Shown here one piece after another: positions 8,154 to 15,987 of a stretch of 64,000 bases of DNA. Positions within the stretch are counted from its first letter, which is position 1. Each line of letters begins with the position of its first letter. The notes below the pieces were generated by a model. It did not search any database. It had not been told where the DNA came from and saw only the letters and a list, made by a program, of their open reading frames with translations. The stretch spans positions 2,542,001 through 2,606,000 of the forward strand of contig CBDETM010000002.1 of assembly GCA_965242905.1 (NCBI GenBank). Direction: 5' to 3'. A program made the position numbers and the translations under genes. The DNA comes from Bin5 sp965242905. GTDB lineage: Bacteria; Chloroflexota; Anaerolineae; Caldilineales; Caldilineaceae.

Positions 8154-9947
8154 CTAGTCGCCGGCCGGCTGCAGTTCCGGCTGCCCGCTCAGCTGCCAGG
8201 AGCGGGCCAGGCTCTGCGTCTCAACCATCTGGGCGTAGCGTCCGCCGCGCGCCATCAACTCGTCGTGGGCGCCGCTTTCGATGATGCGCCCACTATCCAG
8301 CACGACGATCTTGTCGGCGTGGCGGATGGTCGAGAGGCGGTGGGCGATCACCAAGGTAGTGCGGTTGCGCGTGAGGCGGTTCAGCGCCTGCTGAATCAGC
8401 CACTCGGTCTCGGTGTCCACCGAGGAGGTCGCTTCGTCCAGGATCAGGATCGGCGCGTCTTTCAGCAGCGCGCGTGCGATCGAGATGCGCTGCTTCTGCC
8501 CGCCGGACAGCAGCACGCCGCGCTCGCCGATGATCGTGTTGTAACCGTCCGGCAGGTCGACGACGAACTCGTGCGCGTTGGACGCCTGCGCCGCCTGCAC
8601 GATCTCATCGACCGTCGCCTCCGGGCGGCCGAAAGCAATGTTCTGGCGCACAGTGCCGTGGAAGAGGAAGACATCCTGCATGACCGAGGCCACATTGGCG
8701 CGCAGGAACTCCAGATCGAGGCTGCGCAGGTCATGACCGCCGATGCAGACCTGTCCGTCCTGGGGATCGTAGAAGCGGGGGATGAGACGGCTGACCGTCG
8801 TCTTGCCGGCGCCGGTCGCGCCCACCAGCGCAACCATCTCGCCGGCGCCGATCTCGAAATCGATCCCGTTCAGCACCACCTCTTCCGACTCATAGCCAAA
8901 GGAGACATTGTGGAAGGCAACGTCCCAGCGCTCGATGCGGGGGGTTATCGCATCCGGCGGGCTGCTGATCTCCGGTTGCACGGCCAGCAGTTCGAAGATG
9001 CGCTCCTGGCTGGCGCCGGCCCGGTGCAGCGTGTCGCTGATGTCGGCCAGTTTGAGGAAGGGCAAGTAGATATAGGCCAGATAGGCGATGAAGACAAAAA
9101 GATCGGCGACATTCAGCGTGCCGGCGAGAGCGAGGCTGCCGCCCACCCAGACAGCGACGATGACACCCACACCGCCGGAGAACTCGACTACGGCCGAGGG
9201 CAAGAGGGAGACTTTGTTTGCCGCGCAGATCTTGTCGCGGTAGTCGGCCGCCGAGTTCGCCACATGTGCCGCCTGCGTCTTCTCCTTGCCAAAGGACTTG
9301 ATTTCGGTGATGCCGGAGAAGCTGTCCTGCACCTGGGCCACCAGATCGGAGATGCCGGCCCGCACCTGGCGCCACATCCGGCGCACCTCCCTGGTGTAGC
9401 GGTAGATGACATAGCCGCCGATCGGCAGCGGCAGCACCACCAGCAACGCCAGCAACGGGTGGATCCAGAACAGAACACACCACATGGTGATGGGGATAAC
9501 GGTCGCAAGGATCAGTTCGGGCACGCCGTGGGCGATGAAGTCCTCCAGCGTTTCGATGTCGTTGACGGAGCGCACGATCAGGGCGCCCGTGCGCTGTCGG
9601 TTGTAGAAGCTGTGGGAGAGTTGCTGCAGGTGGCGGTAGACGCGCGCCATCAGGTCCGTGGTGACGCCGTAGGACGCCACGTGGGAGAAGCGGCCGTAGA
9701 AATAGCGGCCGGCGCCGCGCAGCACATAGACAATCCCCAACACCGCGGTCATCGCCAGCAGGCCGGAGGTGGAGCCGCCGCCGTCGGTGATCCACAGGAT
9801 CAGGCGGCGCACCAGCAGGGGCGGGACAAGGGTCGTCGCCGAAAAGAGCAGCCCACTGAGAATCGAGAGAGCCATCAGCTTCCGGTGATCGCCCAGGATG
9901 TACCAGAGCCCGGTCAAAAAGCCTTGCGGCGGGTCGTTGGTGGTCAT
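8154..9947 (-). CDS. ABC exporter, fused permease and ATPase (MsbA/LmrA type)
   Basis: A 597-residue half-transporter. Residues about 25-310 hold six membrane segments (for example ILSGLLFSATTLVPPLLV and VLFWIHPLLALLVVLPLPIG), and the C-terminal nucleotide-binding domain has Walker A GATGAGKTT near residue 375, Q-loop, signature LSGGQKQRISIARALL, Walker B ILILDEATSSVD and switch HRLSTIRHAD. It works as a homodimer or heterodimer at the inner membrane and exports lipids, drugs or peptides; the substrate is not predictable. No partner half-transporter is adjacent, so a homodimer is likely. The gap downstream to 8065 is only 88 bp, so it may be transcribed with the PLP enzyme gene. Confidence 0.92.
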   Translation of the reverse strand: MTTNDPPQGFLTGLWYILGDHRKLMALSILSGLLFSATTLVPPLLVRRLILWITDGGGSTSGLLAMTAVLGIVYVLRGAGRYFYGRFSHVASYGVTTDLMARVYRHLQQLSHSFYNRQRTGALIVRSVNDIETLEDFIAHGVPELILATVIPITMWCVLFWIHPLLALLVVLPLPIGGYVIYRYTREVRRMWRQVRAGISDLVAQVQDSFSGITEIKSFGKEKTQAAHVANSAADYRDKICAANKVSLLPSAVVEFSGGVGVIVAVWVGGSLALAGTLNVADLFVFIAYLAYIYLPFLKLADISDTLHRAGASQERIFELLAVQPEISSPPDAITPRIERWDVAFHNVSFGYESEEVVLNGIDFEIGAGEMVALVGATGAGKTTVSRLIPRFYDPQDGQVCIGGHDLRSLDLEFLRANVASVMQDVFLFHGTVRQNIAFGRPEATVDEIVQAAQASNAHEFVVDLPDGYNTIIGERGVLLSGGQKQRISIARALLKDAPILILDEATSSVDTETEWLIQQALNRLTRNRTTLVIAHRLSTIRHADKIVVLDSGRIIESGAHDELMARGGRYAQMVETQSLARSWQLSGQPELQPAGD

Positions 9948-10068
9948 GATTATGAATATCCGGTTACAAGTCTCAAATGATACCTGGCCCTCAAGCTAAT
10001 CGCAGCTGCTGAAATCACGACTACTCAGCCACAGTCAGTTCGCGATGATGAACGAAGCTAACGAAGTT

Positions 10069-10086
10069 CTCTCTCCTCACTCCTCT
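10069..10086 (-). repeat. Purine-rich repeat core, copy 2 (reverse orientation)
   Basis: Same 18-mer AGAGGAGTGAGGAGAGAG on the minus strand, followed by AACTTCGTTAGCTTCG, which can pair with the CGAAG just before the core. It stands upstream of the ABC exporter and 70 bp from dispersed repeat copy B. Confidence 0.55.
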
Positions 10087-10116
10087 TCGCTCCTGTCCTT
10101 CTTCAATCGCTGCTTC

Positions 10117-10151
10117 ACTGACCACTGACTACTGATCACTGACCACTGCAG
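10117..10151. repeat. Low-complexity CTGAC/CCACT word string abutting repeat copy B
   Basis: The sequence is built from ACTGACCACTG, ACTACTG and ATCACTG words and ends in CTGCAGTT directly before repeat copy B. A related string with the words AAAAACTGACTACC lies at 10458-10492, on the other side of copy B. Similar strings occur at 17888-17920, 24390-24440, 47183-47213, 48183-48220 and 49134-49190. Confidence 0.5.
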
Positions 10152-10155
10152 TTCT

Positions 10156-10425
10156 GGGCGGTCGGGCCTATTCGGCCCTCCCTTGTGCGGGGGCTCCGCC
10201 CCCGCAACGCCCCCCCTAAAACCCCCGCCGCAGCGAGTGTGTGGCAATATGACCTTGGCGACCCGCTGCGACCGGACTTTCCCCCCGCGTCTTGGCTCAT
10301 TCAGAGTATGTGCCAGCGCAGGCAAGCCAGGCGAGGCAACTCCCATACATACCCAACGTTCGCCGCCATGACCATCGCGGGCCCGCCACAGAAATCCTGA
10401 CGGTACATCCCCCTAGGCCGACCGC
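10156..10425 (+). repeat. Dispersed non-coding repeat, copy B (about 270 bp)
   Basis: Second full copy of the element described at 5160-5436, with the same two leading hairpins and the same order of conserved blocks, ending at GACCGC. It differs from copies A and C by scattered substitutions and a rearranged middle segment, so it is not a recent duplicate. It occupies the gap between the exporter and the diol dehydratase small subunit. Confidence 0.85.
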
Positions 10426-10498
10426 ACACAGTACACACAGAACATGGCTTAGCAGTTCACTAAAAACTAAAAACTGACTACCAAAAACTGCCCTACAA

Positions 10499-10945
10499 CT
10501 ACTCCAGTTCCCGGCGCAGCAGGCCGCGTTCCCTATAGACGTTGGCGGCCTCCTCGACAAGGGCGGCCGTGGCCGCGGCGTTGAACTCATCGCGCAGGCG
10601 CTGCGCCAGCGCCTCGTACTCCCCGAAGCTGCAGCGTCCGGGCCGCAGCATCTCGTACATCTCCAGCAGCGTCTCGTTGGGGACGGCCGTCAGCTCCGAA
10701 GCCCGTTCCAGGTTTTGCGCCAGCTGCGGGTAGCCGGCGCCGCGTGCGATTTCGGCCTGGGCGCGCAGCGTCTCTGCGCTGATGCTGTAGTCCTCGGAGG
10801 CGATATCGTCGCTCAACGTCTTCTGCATTGAAAGGTCGCGCAAGGGCCGCCCGCTCGCCGCGGCCAGCGTGTCATTCCGGTTGGCGTAAAGGGGATATTC
10901 GCCGTCAGAAGTATTGCCCCGCTCTTCACTTCCTACGTCTGTCAT
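10499..10945 (-). CDS. Diol/glycerol dehydratase small subunit (PduE/DhaB3-like)
   Basis: A 148-residue protein with the small-subunit signatures of coenzyme B12-dependent diol/glycerol dehydratase: a disordered N-terminus, then YSISAETLRAQAEIARGAGY, LERASELTAVPNETLLEMY and MLRPGRCS, corresponding to the IPND-xx-LLEIYExLRPxRS block of PduE. It is the last gene of a minus-strand run and lies 79 bp after the fused large+medium subunit gene, which supplies the rest of the enzyme. Together they would convert 1,2-diols or glycerol to aldehydes. The 79-bp gap carries a pyrimidine-rich tract related to the purine-rich repeat family. Confidence 0.85.
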   Translation of the reverse strand: MTDVGSEERGNTSDGEYPLYANRNDTLAAASGRPLRDLSMQKTLSDDIASEDYSISAETLRAQAEIARGAGYPQLAQNLERASELTAVPNETLLEMYEMLRPGRCSFGEYEALAQRLRDEFNAAATAALVEEAANVYRERGLLRRELE

Positions 10946-11024
10946 CTTCCTGCATCCTTGCGCTCAGTGGCCGGGGGAAGAGCAGTTCTCTCACTCCTCT
11001 CTCCTCTCCCCTCTCTCCTCGCCC

Positions 11025-13301
11025 TTACACATCCGGCTCCCAGCGGAAGTAAAGCTCCTGGGGCGCCTTTTCCTGAATATCATCGATCTCGCGGCGGTGC
11101 AGCAGGGCCGTCTTGACGATCAGCCGCAGCCGCGCGCCGTTGTCGACCTTGACGCCGACCGGCAGGGGGCTGAGCCCCTTGGCATAGCGGGCCGCGTTGC
11201 GCCCGATCGCCTGGTAAATCTCCAGCGTCAGGCTGGGCGACTGCGGGAACAGCTCCAAATTGTTAAGCGGCGCCAGCCCGCGTTTCTGGATGACGGTCGT
11301 GCCGCGGCTCTGCAGCCCGACGGCGATGCCGGAGCCGCTCAGACGCGCCCCCGCGTGGCCGATGGCGGCACAGTCGGCGCTGTGATAAACCCGCACGACG
11401 CGGCCGTAAAACTCTTCCTCGGCCACACCGGTGAGCAGCGCTTCCAGCACCTCCTCATGGTCCAGTTCGCCGATCGTCTTCACCAGCGAGGTCCCATAGG
11501 CCGGCCCCACCGCGACCACGATTTCGTTGGCCGTGGCGCCCACTTTGGCCGTGCTGATCTCGGCCAGGTTGGGCAACGGCTCCCCCACCTGTGCGTCGAT
11601 AAAGTCACGCGGCGACTTCTGCTGGGGAATGCGCTGCAGCGCGTCCCAGGTCTCGCCTTCGAGGCGGTAGCCTGTGCCGGGCCCGGTGTAGTCGTTGTTG
11701 TCGTTGATGGCGCTGATCACGTTGAAACCGTCGCCAAAGATCGCCGAAGGTTGCAGGTAGTCCCCCGCCACGCGTTGACGGCCCATCTCGAGCAGATTGG
11801 CAGCTGCCTGCTCGAAGCCGCTGCGGTGCAGCGCGCGTACGACGTCTGACAGGTTGGCCGTGCCCTCCAGGAAGCGGTCGGCCGCGGCCAGGTCGGCCAC
11901 CATGTCGCGCTCCGGCATATCCTCGCTGCTGTGGGCGAGCGCGGCCGCCTCCACCTCCTCGTCCTTGATAGGCGGGAAATCCAGCTCCGCGTAGATCGCC
12001 TGCAGCGCCTGCGCGGCCTGGCGGCGGGCTGCGATGGCTTCTTCCTCGCGTACCGGTCGGATGCCGCCATTGACCTGCATATCGCGTTGAATCACAGTCC
12101 AGTCATCGAAGTCCTCGGCGTCGAAGTTGCCGCCGCCGAACATGTTGTCCTGCTTGGGAATGGCGCTGTAGCCCGAGCAGATGAAGTCGGTGCCGGGGAT
12201 CATCTGCAGCATCAGCTTGGCCGTCTTGCGCAGCGCCGAGTGGGAGGCCAGCGCGTCGTTGCCCGACGCGCATTCCAGCCCCAGCATCGACGCCAGCAGA
12301 TTCTCGGCCAGCACGCCGCGCACACCGCCGGGCAGCGCTTCCGGCAGCGCGATGCAGGAGATGGAGCCGTTCTGCACGCCCTGGCTGCCTGCCCCCTTCG
12401 TGATGAGCAGGCAGCGGGCCTCCAGGTAGAGCATCGAGCACTGCTCGGCGTAGCCCATCAGCGCCTCCGAGCCGGTGCCGGAGGTGAAGCGTACCTTGAT
12501 GCCCCGACTGGCGTAGGCCGAGGCCAGAAAAGCTTTTGACCAGGGCGTGTCGTCCCCGTCGACGAAGGAGCGCTCGCTGCCGTAGACCGAGAGCGTCTCC
12601 GCGTAGGAGGTCAGCCCCTTGATGCCCAGGCGCAGCCCGAAAGCCTCCTCCACCGCGCACTGGGTGAGCACGCCGCCGCGGCTGGTCTGCGAACCGACGA
12701 GAATGGCGAGCGCGTTGAGGGGCGCCGCGCGCGCCACGCGCACCGTCGTCTCGATCTCGGCAAAGCCGCGCAGCGCCGCTTCCGCCGCGTCCGCGGCCAG
12801 CAGGGCCGGATTCTCGCGCCAGTTGGTGACGTGTGCCTGGTTGGCCGGCGTCTTGCGCACCCGCATCTTGCCCAGGCCCATCATCATCTCCAGCACGTTC
12901 ATGTGGCGCACGATCTCGCACAGCTTGGCCGGCGTGCAGCCGTCGGCCAGGCGGCGTATGGTGGGCTGCGGCACGTTGATGTCGACCAGCATGCGCGCGA
13001 TCTGGTGCGAAGGCGTAGCCATCGCCTCTTCGGCCACCGCCAGATCCAGCGCGTGATCGGCGATGAAGCGGTCGAGCGCGTCGAAGTCGGCCCGCTCTTT
13101 GCCGTCCATCTCCACGACCTCGCCGTCAACGATGCGCAGAGACGGCTGCGGGTCATAGGGGCTGTCGGCGACGGTCAGACCGGCTTCGGCCCACTCTTCG
13201 ACGTAGGTCTCGCGGTTGATGTCGCGCCCGGCGAGAATGGAAAAGCGCCGCGAGCCGGTATCCCCGTTGACGCTGCCGTCCACCGTAGCTGTTGTGGTCA
13301 T
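11025..13301 (-). CDS. Fused large and medium subunits of B12-dependent diol/glycerol dehydratase
   Basis: A 758-residue fusion. Residues about 1-555 are the catalytic TIM-barrel large subunit (PduC/DhaB1): SGYSAIPKQDNMFGGGNF, AEDFDDW, RDMQVNGGIRPV and TGDYLQ-like AGDYLQPSAIFGDGFNVISA match the enteric enzymes closely. Residues about 560-758 are the medium subunit (PduD/DhaB2), with VGPAYGTSLVKTI, VVRVYHSADCAAIGHAGARL and RGTTVIQKRGLAPLNNLEL. In enterobacteria these are separate genes; a fusion is known in some other bacteria. The start at 13301 overlaps the preceding VOC gene by ATGA, so translation is probably coupled. No reactivase (DdrA/PduG) or microcompartment shell gene is present in the window. 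Confidence 0.92.
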   Translation of the reverse strand: MTTTATVDGSVNGDTGSRRFSILAGRDINRETYVEEWAEAGLTVADSPYDPQPSLRIVDGEVVEMDGKERADFDALDRFIADHALDLAVAEEAMATPSHQIARMLVDINVPQPTIRRLADGCTPAKLCEIVRHMNVLEMMMGLGKMRVRKTPANQAHVTNWRENPALLAADAAEAALRGFAEIETTVRVARAAPLNALAILVGSQTSRGGVLTQCAVEEAFGLRLGIKGLTSYAETLSVYGSERSFVDGDDTPWSKAFLASAYASRGIKVRFTSGTGSEALMGYAEQCSMLYLEARCLLITKGAGSQGVQNGSISCIALPEALPGGVRGVLAENLLASMLGLECASGNDALASHSALRKTAKLMLQMIPGTDFICSGYSAIPKQDNMFGGGNFDAEDFDDWTVIQRDMQVNGGIRPVREEEAIAARRQAAQALQAIYAELDFPPIKDEEVEAAALAHSSEDMPERDMVADLAAADRFLEGTANLSDVVRALHRSGFEQAAANLLEMGRQRVAGDYLQPSAIFGDGFNVISAINDNNDYTGPGTGYRLEGETWDALQRIPQQKSPRDFIDAQVGEPLPNLAEISTAKVGATANEIVVAVGPAYGTSLVKTIGELDHEEVLEALLTGVAEEEFYGRVVRVYHSADCAAIGHAGARLSGSGIAVGLQSRGTTVIQKRGLAPLNNLELFPQSPSLTLEIYQAIGRNAARYAKGLSPLPVGVKVDNGARLRLIVKTALLHRREIDDIQEKAPQELYFRWEPDV

Positions 13302-13705
13302 TCCTCGTCCTCGACTCCTTGCCCGAAGGCGATCACGTAACCGTCGGGATCGCGTACGGCGAACTCGATGTTCTCGTATTCGTGCTGGTGCGTCAGGCCG
13401 TAGGCGAACTCGGCGCCCTTGGCCTCGAACTCGGCATGGAGCGCCCGCACATTCCGAACCCAGACATAGGCGTCCCAGAGACCGCCCCGTGATTCGTTGG
13501 GCGTGATCGTGCTGAGGTCTTTGACCTGTTTGAGCATGAAGATAAAGCCATCGCGGTCGGGCATGGCGAATGTCGGCGGTACGCCCCAAAGGCGGGGCCG
13601 CGTGAAACCAAGTACATCGCAGTAGTAATCGAGGGATGCATCCAGGTCGCGTATAAAGAAATAGGGGGCGGAGCCGGTCAGGGTCGGGGCATTTTCGGGT
13701 GGCAT
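13298..13705 (-). CDS. VOC family (glyoxalase/bleomycin-resistance fold) protein, copy 1
   Basis: A 135-residue single-domain vicinal-oxygen-chelate protein. It opens with APYFFIRDLDASLDYYCDVL and ends with the VOC strand pair HEYENIEFAVRDPDGYVIAF. The start at 13705 gives the same N-terminus as its tandem neighbour at 13796-14203, with which it shares most residues. Its stop overlaps the start of the dehydratase gene by four bases, so it belongs to that operon. Candidate metal ligands are a His/Glu set near the C-terminus, but the reaction is unknown; a role in isomerising, detoxifying or chaperoning a dehydratase product (an aldehyde) is only inference. Confidence 0.85.
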   Translation of the reverse strand: MPPENAPTLTGSAPYFFIRDLDASLDYYCDVLGFTRPRLWGVPPTFAMPDRDGFIFMLKQVKDLSTITPNESRGGLWDAYVWVRNVRALHAEFEAKGAEFAYGLTHQHEYENIEFAVRDPDGYVIAFGQGVEDEE

Positions 13706-13795
13706 TGGAGAATCCAGGCACGTAGTAGGACTATGGTGTCGGTCAGAGCGCGGCGCCGGTGGCGTCAACGCTTCGGGCCGCTGTCGGCGTTGCGT

Positions 13796-14203
13796 TTATT
13801 CCTCGTCCTCGATTCCCTGTCCGAAGGCGATGAAGTGGCCGTCAGGGTCATACACGGCGAACTCGATGTTGTCGTATTCGTGCTGGTGCGTCAGACCGTA
13901 GGCAAACTCGGCGCCCTTGGCCTCGAATTCGGCATAGAGCGCCCGCACATTCCGAACCCAGACGTAAGCATCCCAGTAGCCGCCCCGCTCCCGGTTGGGG
14001 ACAATCTCATGCTTGGGGCCCACCTGCTTGAGCATGAAGATGAAGCCGTCGCGAAAGGGCATGGCGAATGTCGGCGGCTCTCCCCAAAGGTGGGGCCGGG
14101 TGAAGCCGAGCACATCGCAGTAGTAATCGAGCGACGCAGCCAGATCGCGCACATTGAAATAGGGGGCGGTACCGACCAGGGTCGGGGTGTTCTCGGATGA
14201 CAT
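13796..14203 (-). CDS. VOC family protein, copy 2 (tandem paralogue)
   Basis: A 135-residue VOC protein preceded by TTGGAG. It is a close paralogue of the gene at 13298-13705: identical blocks include SLDYYCDVLGFTRP, WDAYVWVRNVRAL and EFEAKGAEFAYGLTHQHEY. The main divergence is the loop after MLKQV. The pair is a tandem duplication in which both copies stay intact, arguing that each is used or that VOC fold heterodimers form. The gene lies between the hypothetical gene (39 bp upstream) and copy 1 (90 bp downstream) inside the uxaE-dehydratase run. Confidence 0.85.
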   Translation of the reverse strand: MSSENTPTLVGTAPYFNVRDLAASLDYYCDVLGFTRPHLWGEPPTFAMPFRDGFIFMLKQVGPKHEIVPNRERGGYWDAYVWVRNVRALYAEFEAKGAEFAYGLTHQHEYDNIEFAVYDPDGHFIAFGQGIEDEE

Positions 14204-14242
14204 TACGATACTCCAAGGTGGAGGAAAGTTTGGCTGTGTAAG

Positions 14243-14617
14243 TTATGACGCAGCAACGGCGGTTGGTGCCGTTGCGTCGAAATTCGTCTCTTCGAAGGGA
14301 ACGACATCCAGAAACTCTACCGGTTCGGCGTCCCGGCCGTTTTCCCAGAGAAGCGAGAAAAACCAGATCCCGCTCTCGCCGGCTGTGAAGCTGGCGGGGC
14401 TGTAATGGCTGCGCTGTTCCTCCTTCATGCCATCGTCATTATCCGGCAGTTCAAACAACGCGTTTTCTTCGACCAATTCCGGCTCGTAATAGACGGGCCA
14501 GTCCCACATCTGCCCTTGATATGGTCTGTTTCGAAGATGCAGGATGTTGGCAATTTTCCGCACCTTCGCTAGTTCGGGGATGCGATTGTCTTGTCCCCTA
14601 CCGAGATGACGCTCCAT
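14243..14617 (-). CDS. Hypothetical protein in uxaE-diol dehydratase operon
   Basis: A 124-residue protein I do not recognise. The N-terminal third is basic; the centre has Trp/Tyr-rich YQGQMWDWPVYYEPELV and an acidic turn ELPDNDDGMKEE; the C-terminal third contains FTAGESGIWFFSLLWENG, which reads like beta strands of a small soluble protein. Its start codon comes two bases after the stop of the aminotransferase gene, so the two are almost certainly cotranslated. No signal peptide or membrane segment is present. Function unknown; a restriction-like or accessory role cannot be judged from sequence. Confidence 0.65.
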   Translation of the reverse strand: MERHLGRGQDNRIPELAKVRKIANILHLRNRPYQGQMWDWPVYYEPELVEENALFELPDNDDGMKEEQRSHYSPASFTAGESGIWFFSLLWENGRDAEPVEFLDVVPFEETNFDATAPTAVAAS

Positions 14618-14619
14618 CG

Positions 14620-15963
14620 TTATTCAGACATCGAGTCAAGCGCGGCGCCGATGGCGTCGACGATCTGATCGACCTCATCTTCGCTGATGACCAGCGGCGG
14701 CGAGAATGCCAGGCTCCCGTTCAGGGCGCGTGTACGCACGCCGCGCGCCGCGGTCGCATTTTGCAGGCTCATGGCCAGTTCATTGTCCGGCTCTTTGGTC
14801 TCCTCGTCCTTGATGAATTCGACGGCGCACAGGAGGCCCAGGCCGCGCACGTCGCCCACGTTACCGAATTCGCTCAACTTGGACAGTCCGCTGCGCAGCC
14901 GCTCGCCCATCTCTGCCGAACGCTCGGCCAGCTTTTCATCCTCGAGAATGGCGATGTTGCGCAGGCCGACCGCGCAGGAAGCAGCGTGGCCGGAGTAGGT
15001 GAAGCCGTGCAGCCAGGCCTCATCCTGCGGCGCGCTGTTCATAGCGTCGAGGATGCGGTCGCTGATCTGGATGCCGCCCAACGGCAGGTAACCGCTGGTG
15101 ATGCCTTTGGCGAAGGCCAGGATGTCCGGTTCGATGCCGAAACGGTTCAGCGCGAACATCTCGCCGGTGCGCCCGAAGCCGCAGATCACCTCGTCGGCGA
15201 TCAGGAGGACGTCGTACTGGTCGCAGATGGCGCGCACGCGCGGGAAATAGTCGTCCGGCGGCACGAAGACGCCGCCGACGCCCTGCACCGGCTCGGCGAT
15301 CACCGCGGCCACCGTCTCCGGCCCTTCACGCTGGATCGTCTCCTCCAGATCGCGCGCCGCTGCCTCGCCCACACTCTCGCCATCCTGGATATCGCCTTCG
15401 TAGCGGTATGGGTGGGGCGCGTGGCAGTAGATGAAGTTGGGCACAAGCGGGCCAAACATCTTGTGATAGCGGGGAACGCTGGTGGCGCTGGTGGTGGCCA
15501 GGGTGATGCCGTGATAGGACTCGCGGCGGGAGATGATCTTGACCTTGTCCGGCTGCCCCTCCCGCTTCCAGAAATAGCGGGCCGTCTTGAAAGCGGTGTC
15601 GTTGCTTTCAGAGCCGCCGCAGGTGAAGAAGGTCGTCTTCAGGCTGGGGTAGGCGTAGCCGGAGAGCTTATAGGCCAGTTCGCTGGCAGGCAGGTTGGTC
15701 ATGCCGGCGAAGTTGGAAGTATAGGCCAGATCTTGCATCTGCGCGTAGGCGGCCTCCGCCAGTTCGGTGCGGCCATAGCCGACATTGACATTCCAGAGAC
15801 CGGCCATCGCGTCGAGGATCTTGCGGCCGTCCGTGGTGTGGAGCCAGACGCCTTCAGCACGCTCGACAATGATCGGATTCTCGGTTTGGGAAGGGTGGTG
15901 CAAAGGGTGGAGCTGTCGTCTATCCTGCTCAAGTAAAGATGGCTTTTCCTGGATGGCTGCCAT
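14620..15963 (-). CDS. Class III (omega) aminotransferase
   Basis: A 447-residue PLP-dependent transaminase, preceded by AAGGAG. It carries TCGGSESNDTAFKTARYFW (cofactor phosphate site), RRESYHG (aromatic stacking), VAAVIAEPVQGVGGV, LIADEVICGFGRTG (Asp that binds the pyridine nitrogen) and ILAFAKGITSGYLPLGG with the Schiff-base lysine. The pattern is that of omega-amino acid:pyruvate/taurine/beta-alanine transaminases of subgroup II. In this operon it could aminate the aldehyde made by the diol dehydratase or process an amino-sugar acid; the substrate remains open. It follows uxaE by 24 bp. Confidence 0.9.
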   Translation of the reverse strand: MAAIQEKPSLLEQDRRQLHPLHHPSQTENPIIVERAEGVWLHTTDGRKILDAMAGLWNVNVGYGRTELAEAAYAQMQDLAYTSNFAGMTNLPASELAYKLSGYAYPSLKTTFFTCGGSESNDTAFKTARYFWKREGQPDKVKIISRRESYHGITLATTSATSVPRYHKMFGPLVPNFIYCHAPHPYRYEGDIQDGESVGEAAARDLEETIQREGPETVAAVIAEPVQGVGGVFVPPDDYFPRVRAICDQYDVLLIADEVICGFGRTGEMFALNRFGIEPDILAFAKGITSGYLPLGGIQISDRILDAMNSAPQDEAWLHGFTYSGHAASCAVGLRNIAILEDEKLAERSAEMGERLRSGLSKLSEFGNVGDVRGLGLLCAVEFIKDEETKEPDNELAMSLQNATAARGVRTRALNGSLAFSPPLVISEDEVDQIVDAIGAALDSMSE

Positions 15964-15987
15964 TAGTTTCTCCTTGGTCGATGCGGC

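Noticed and set aside
8139..9980. Plus-strand frame of 613 codons opposite the ABC exporter
   Set aside because: The minus-strand frame has all ABC transporter motifs; the plus frame is a His/Gln/Asp-rich mirror with no ribosome site.
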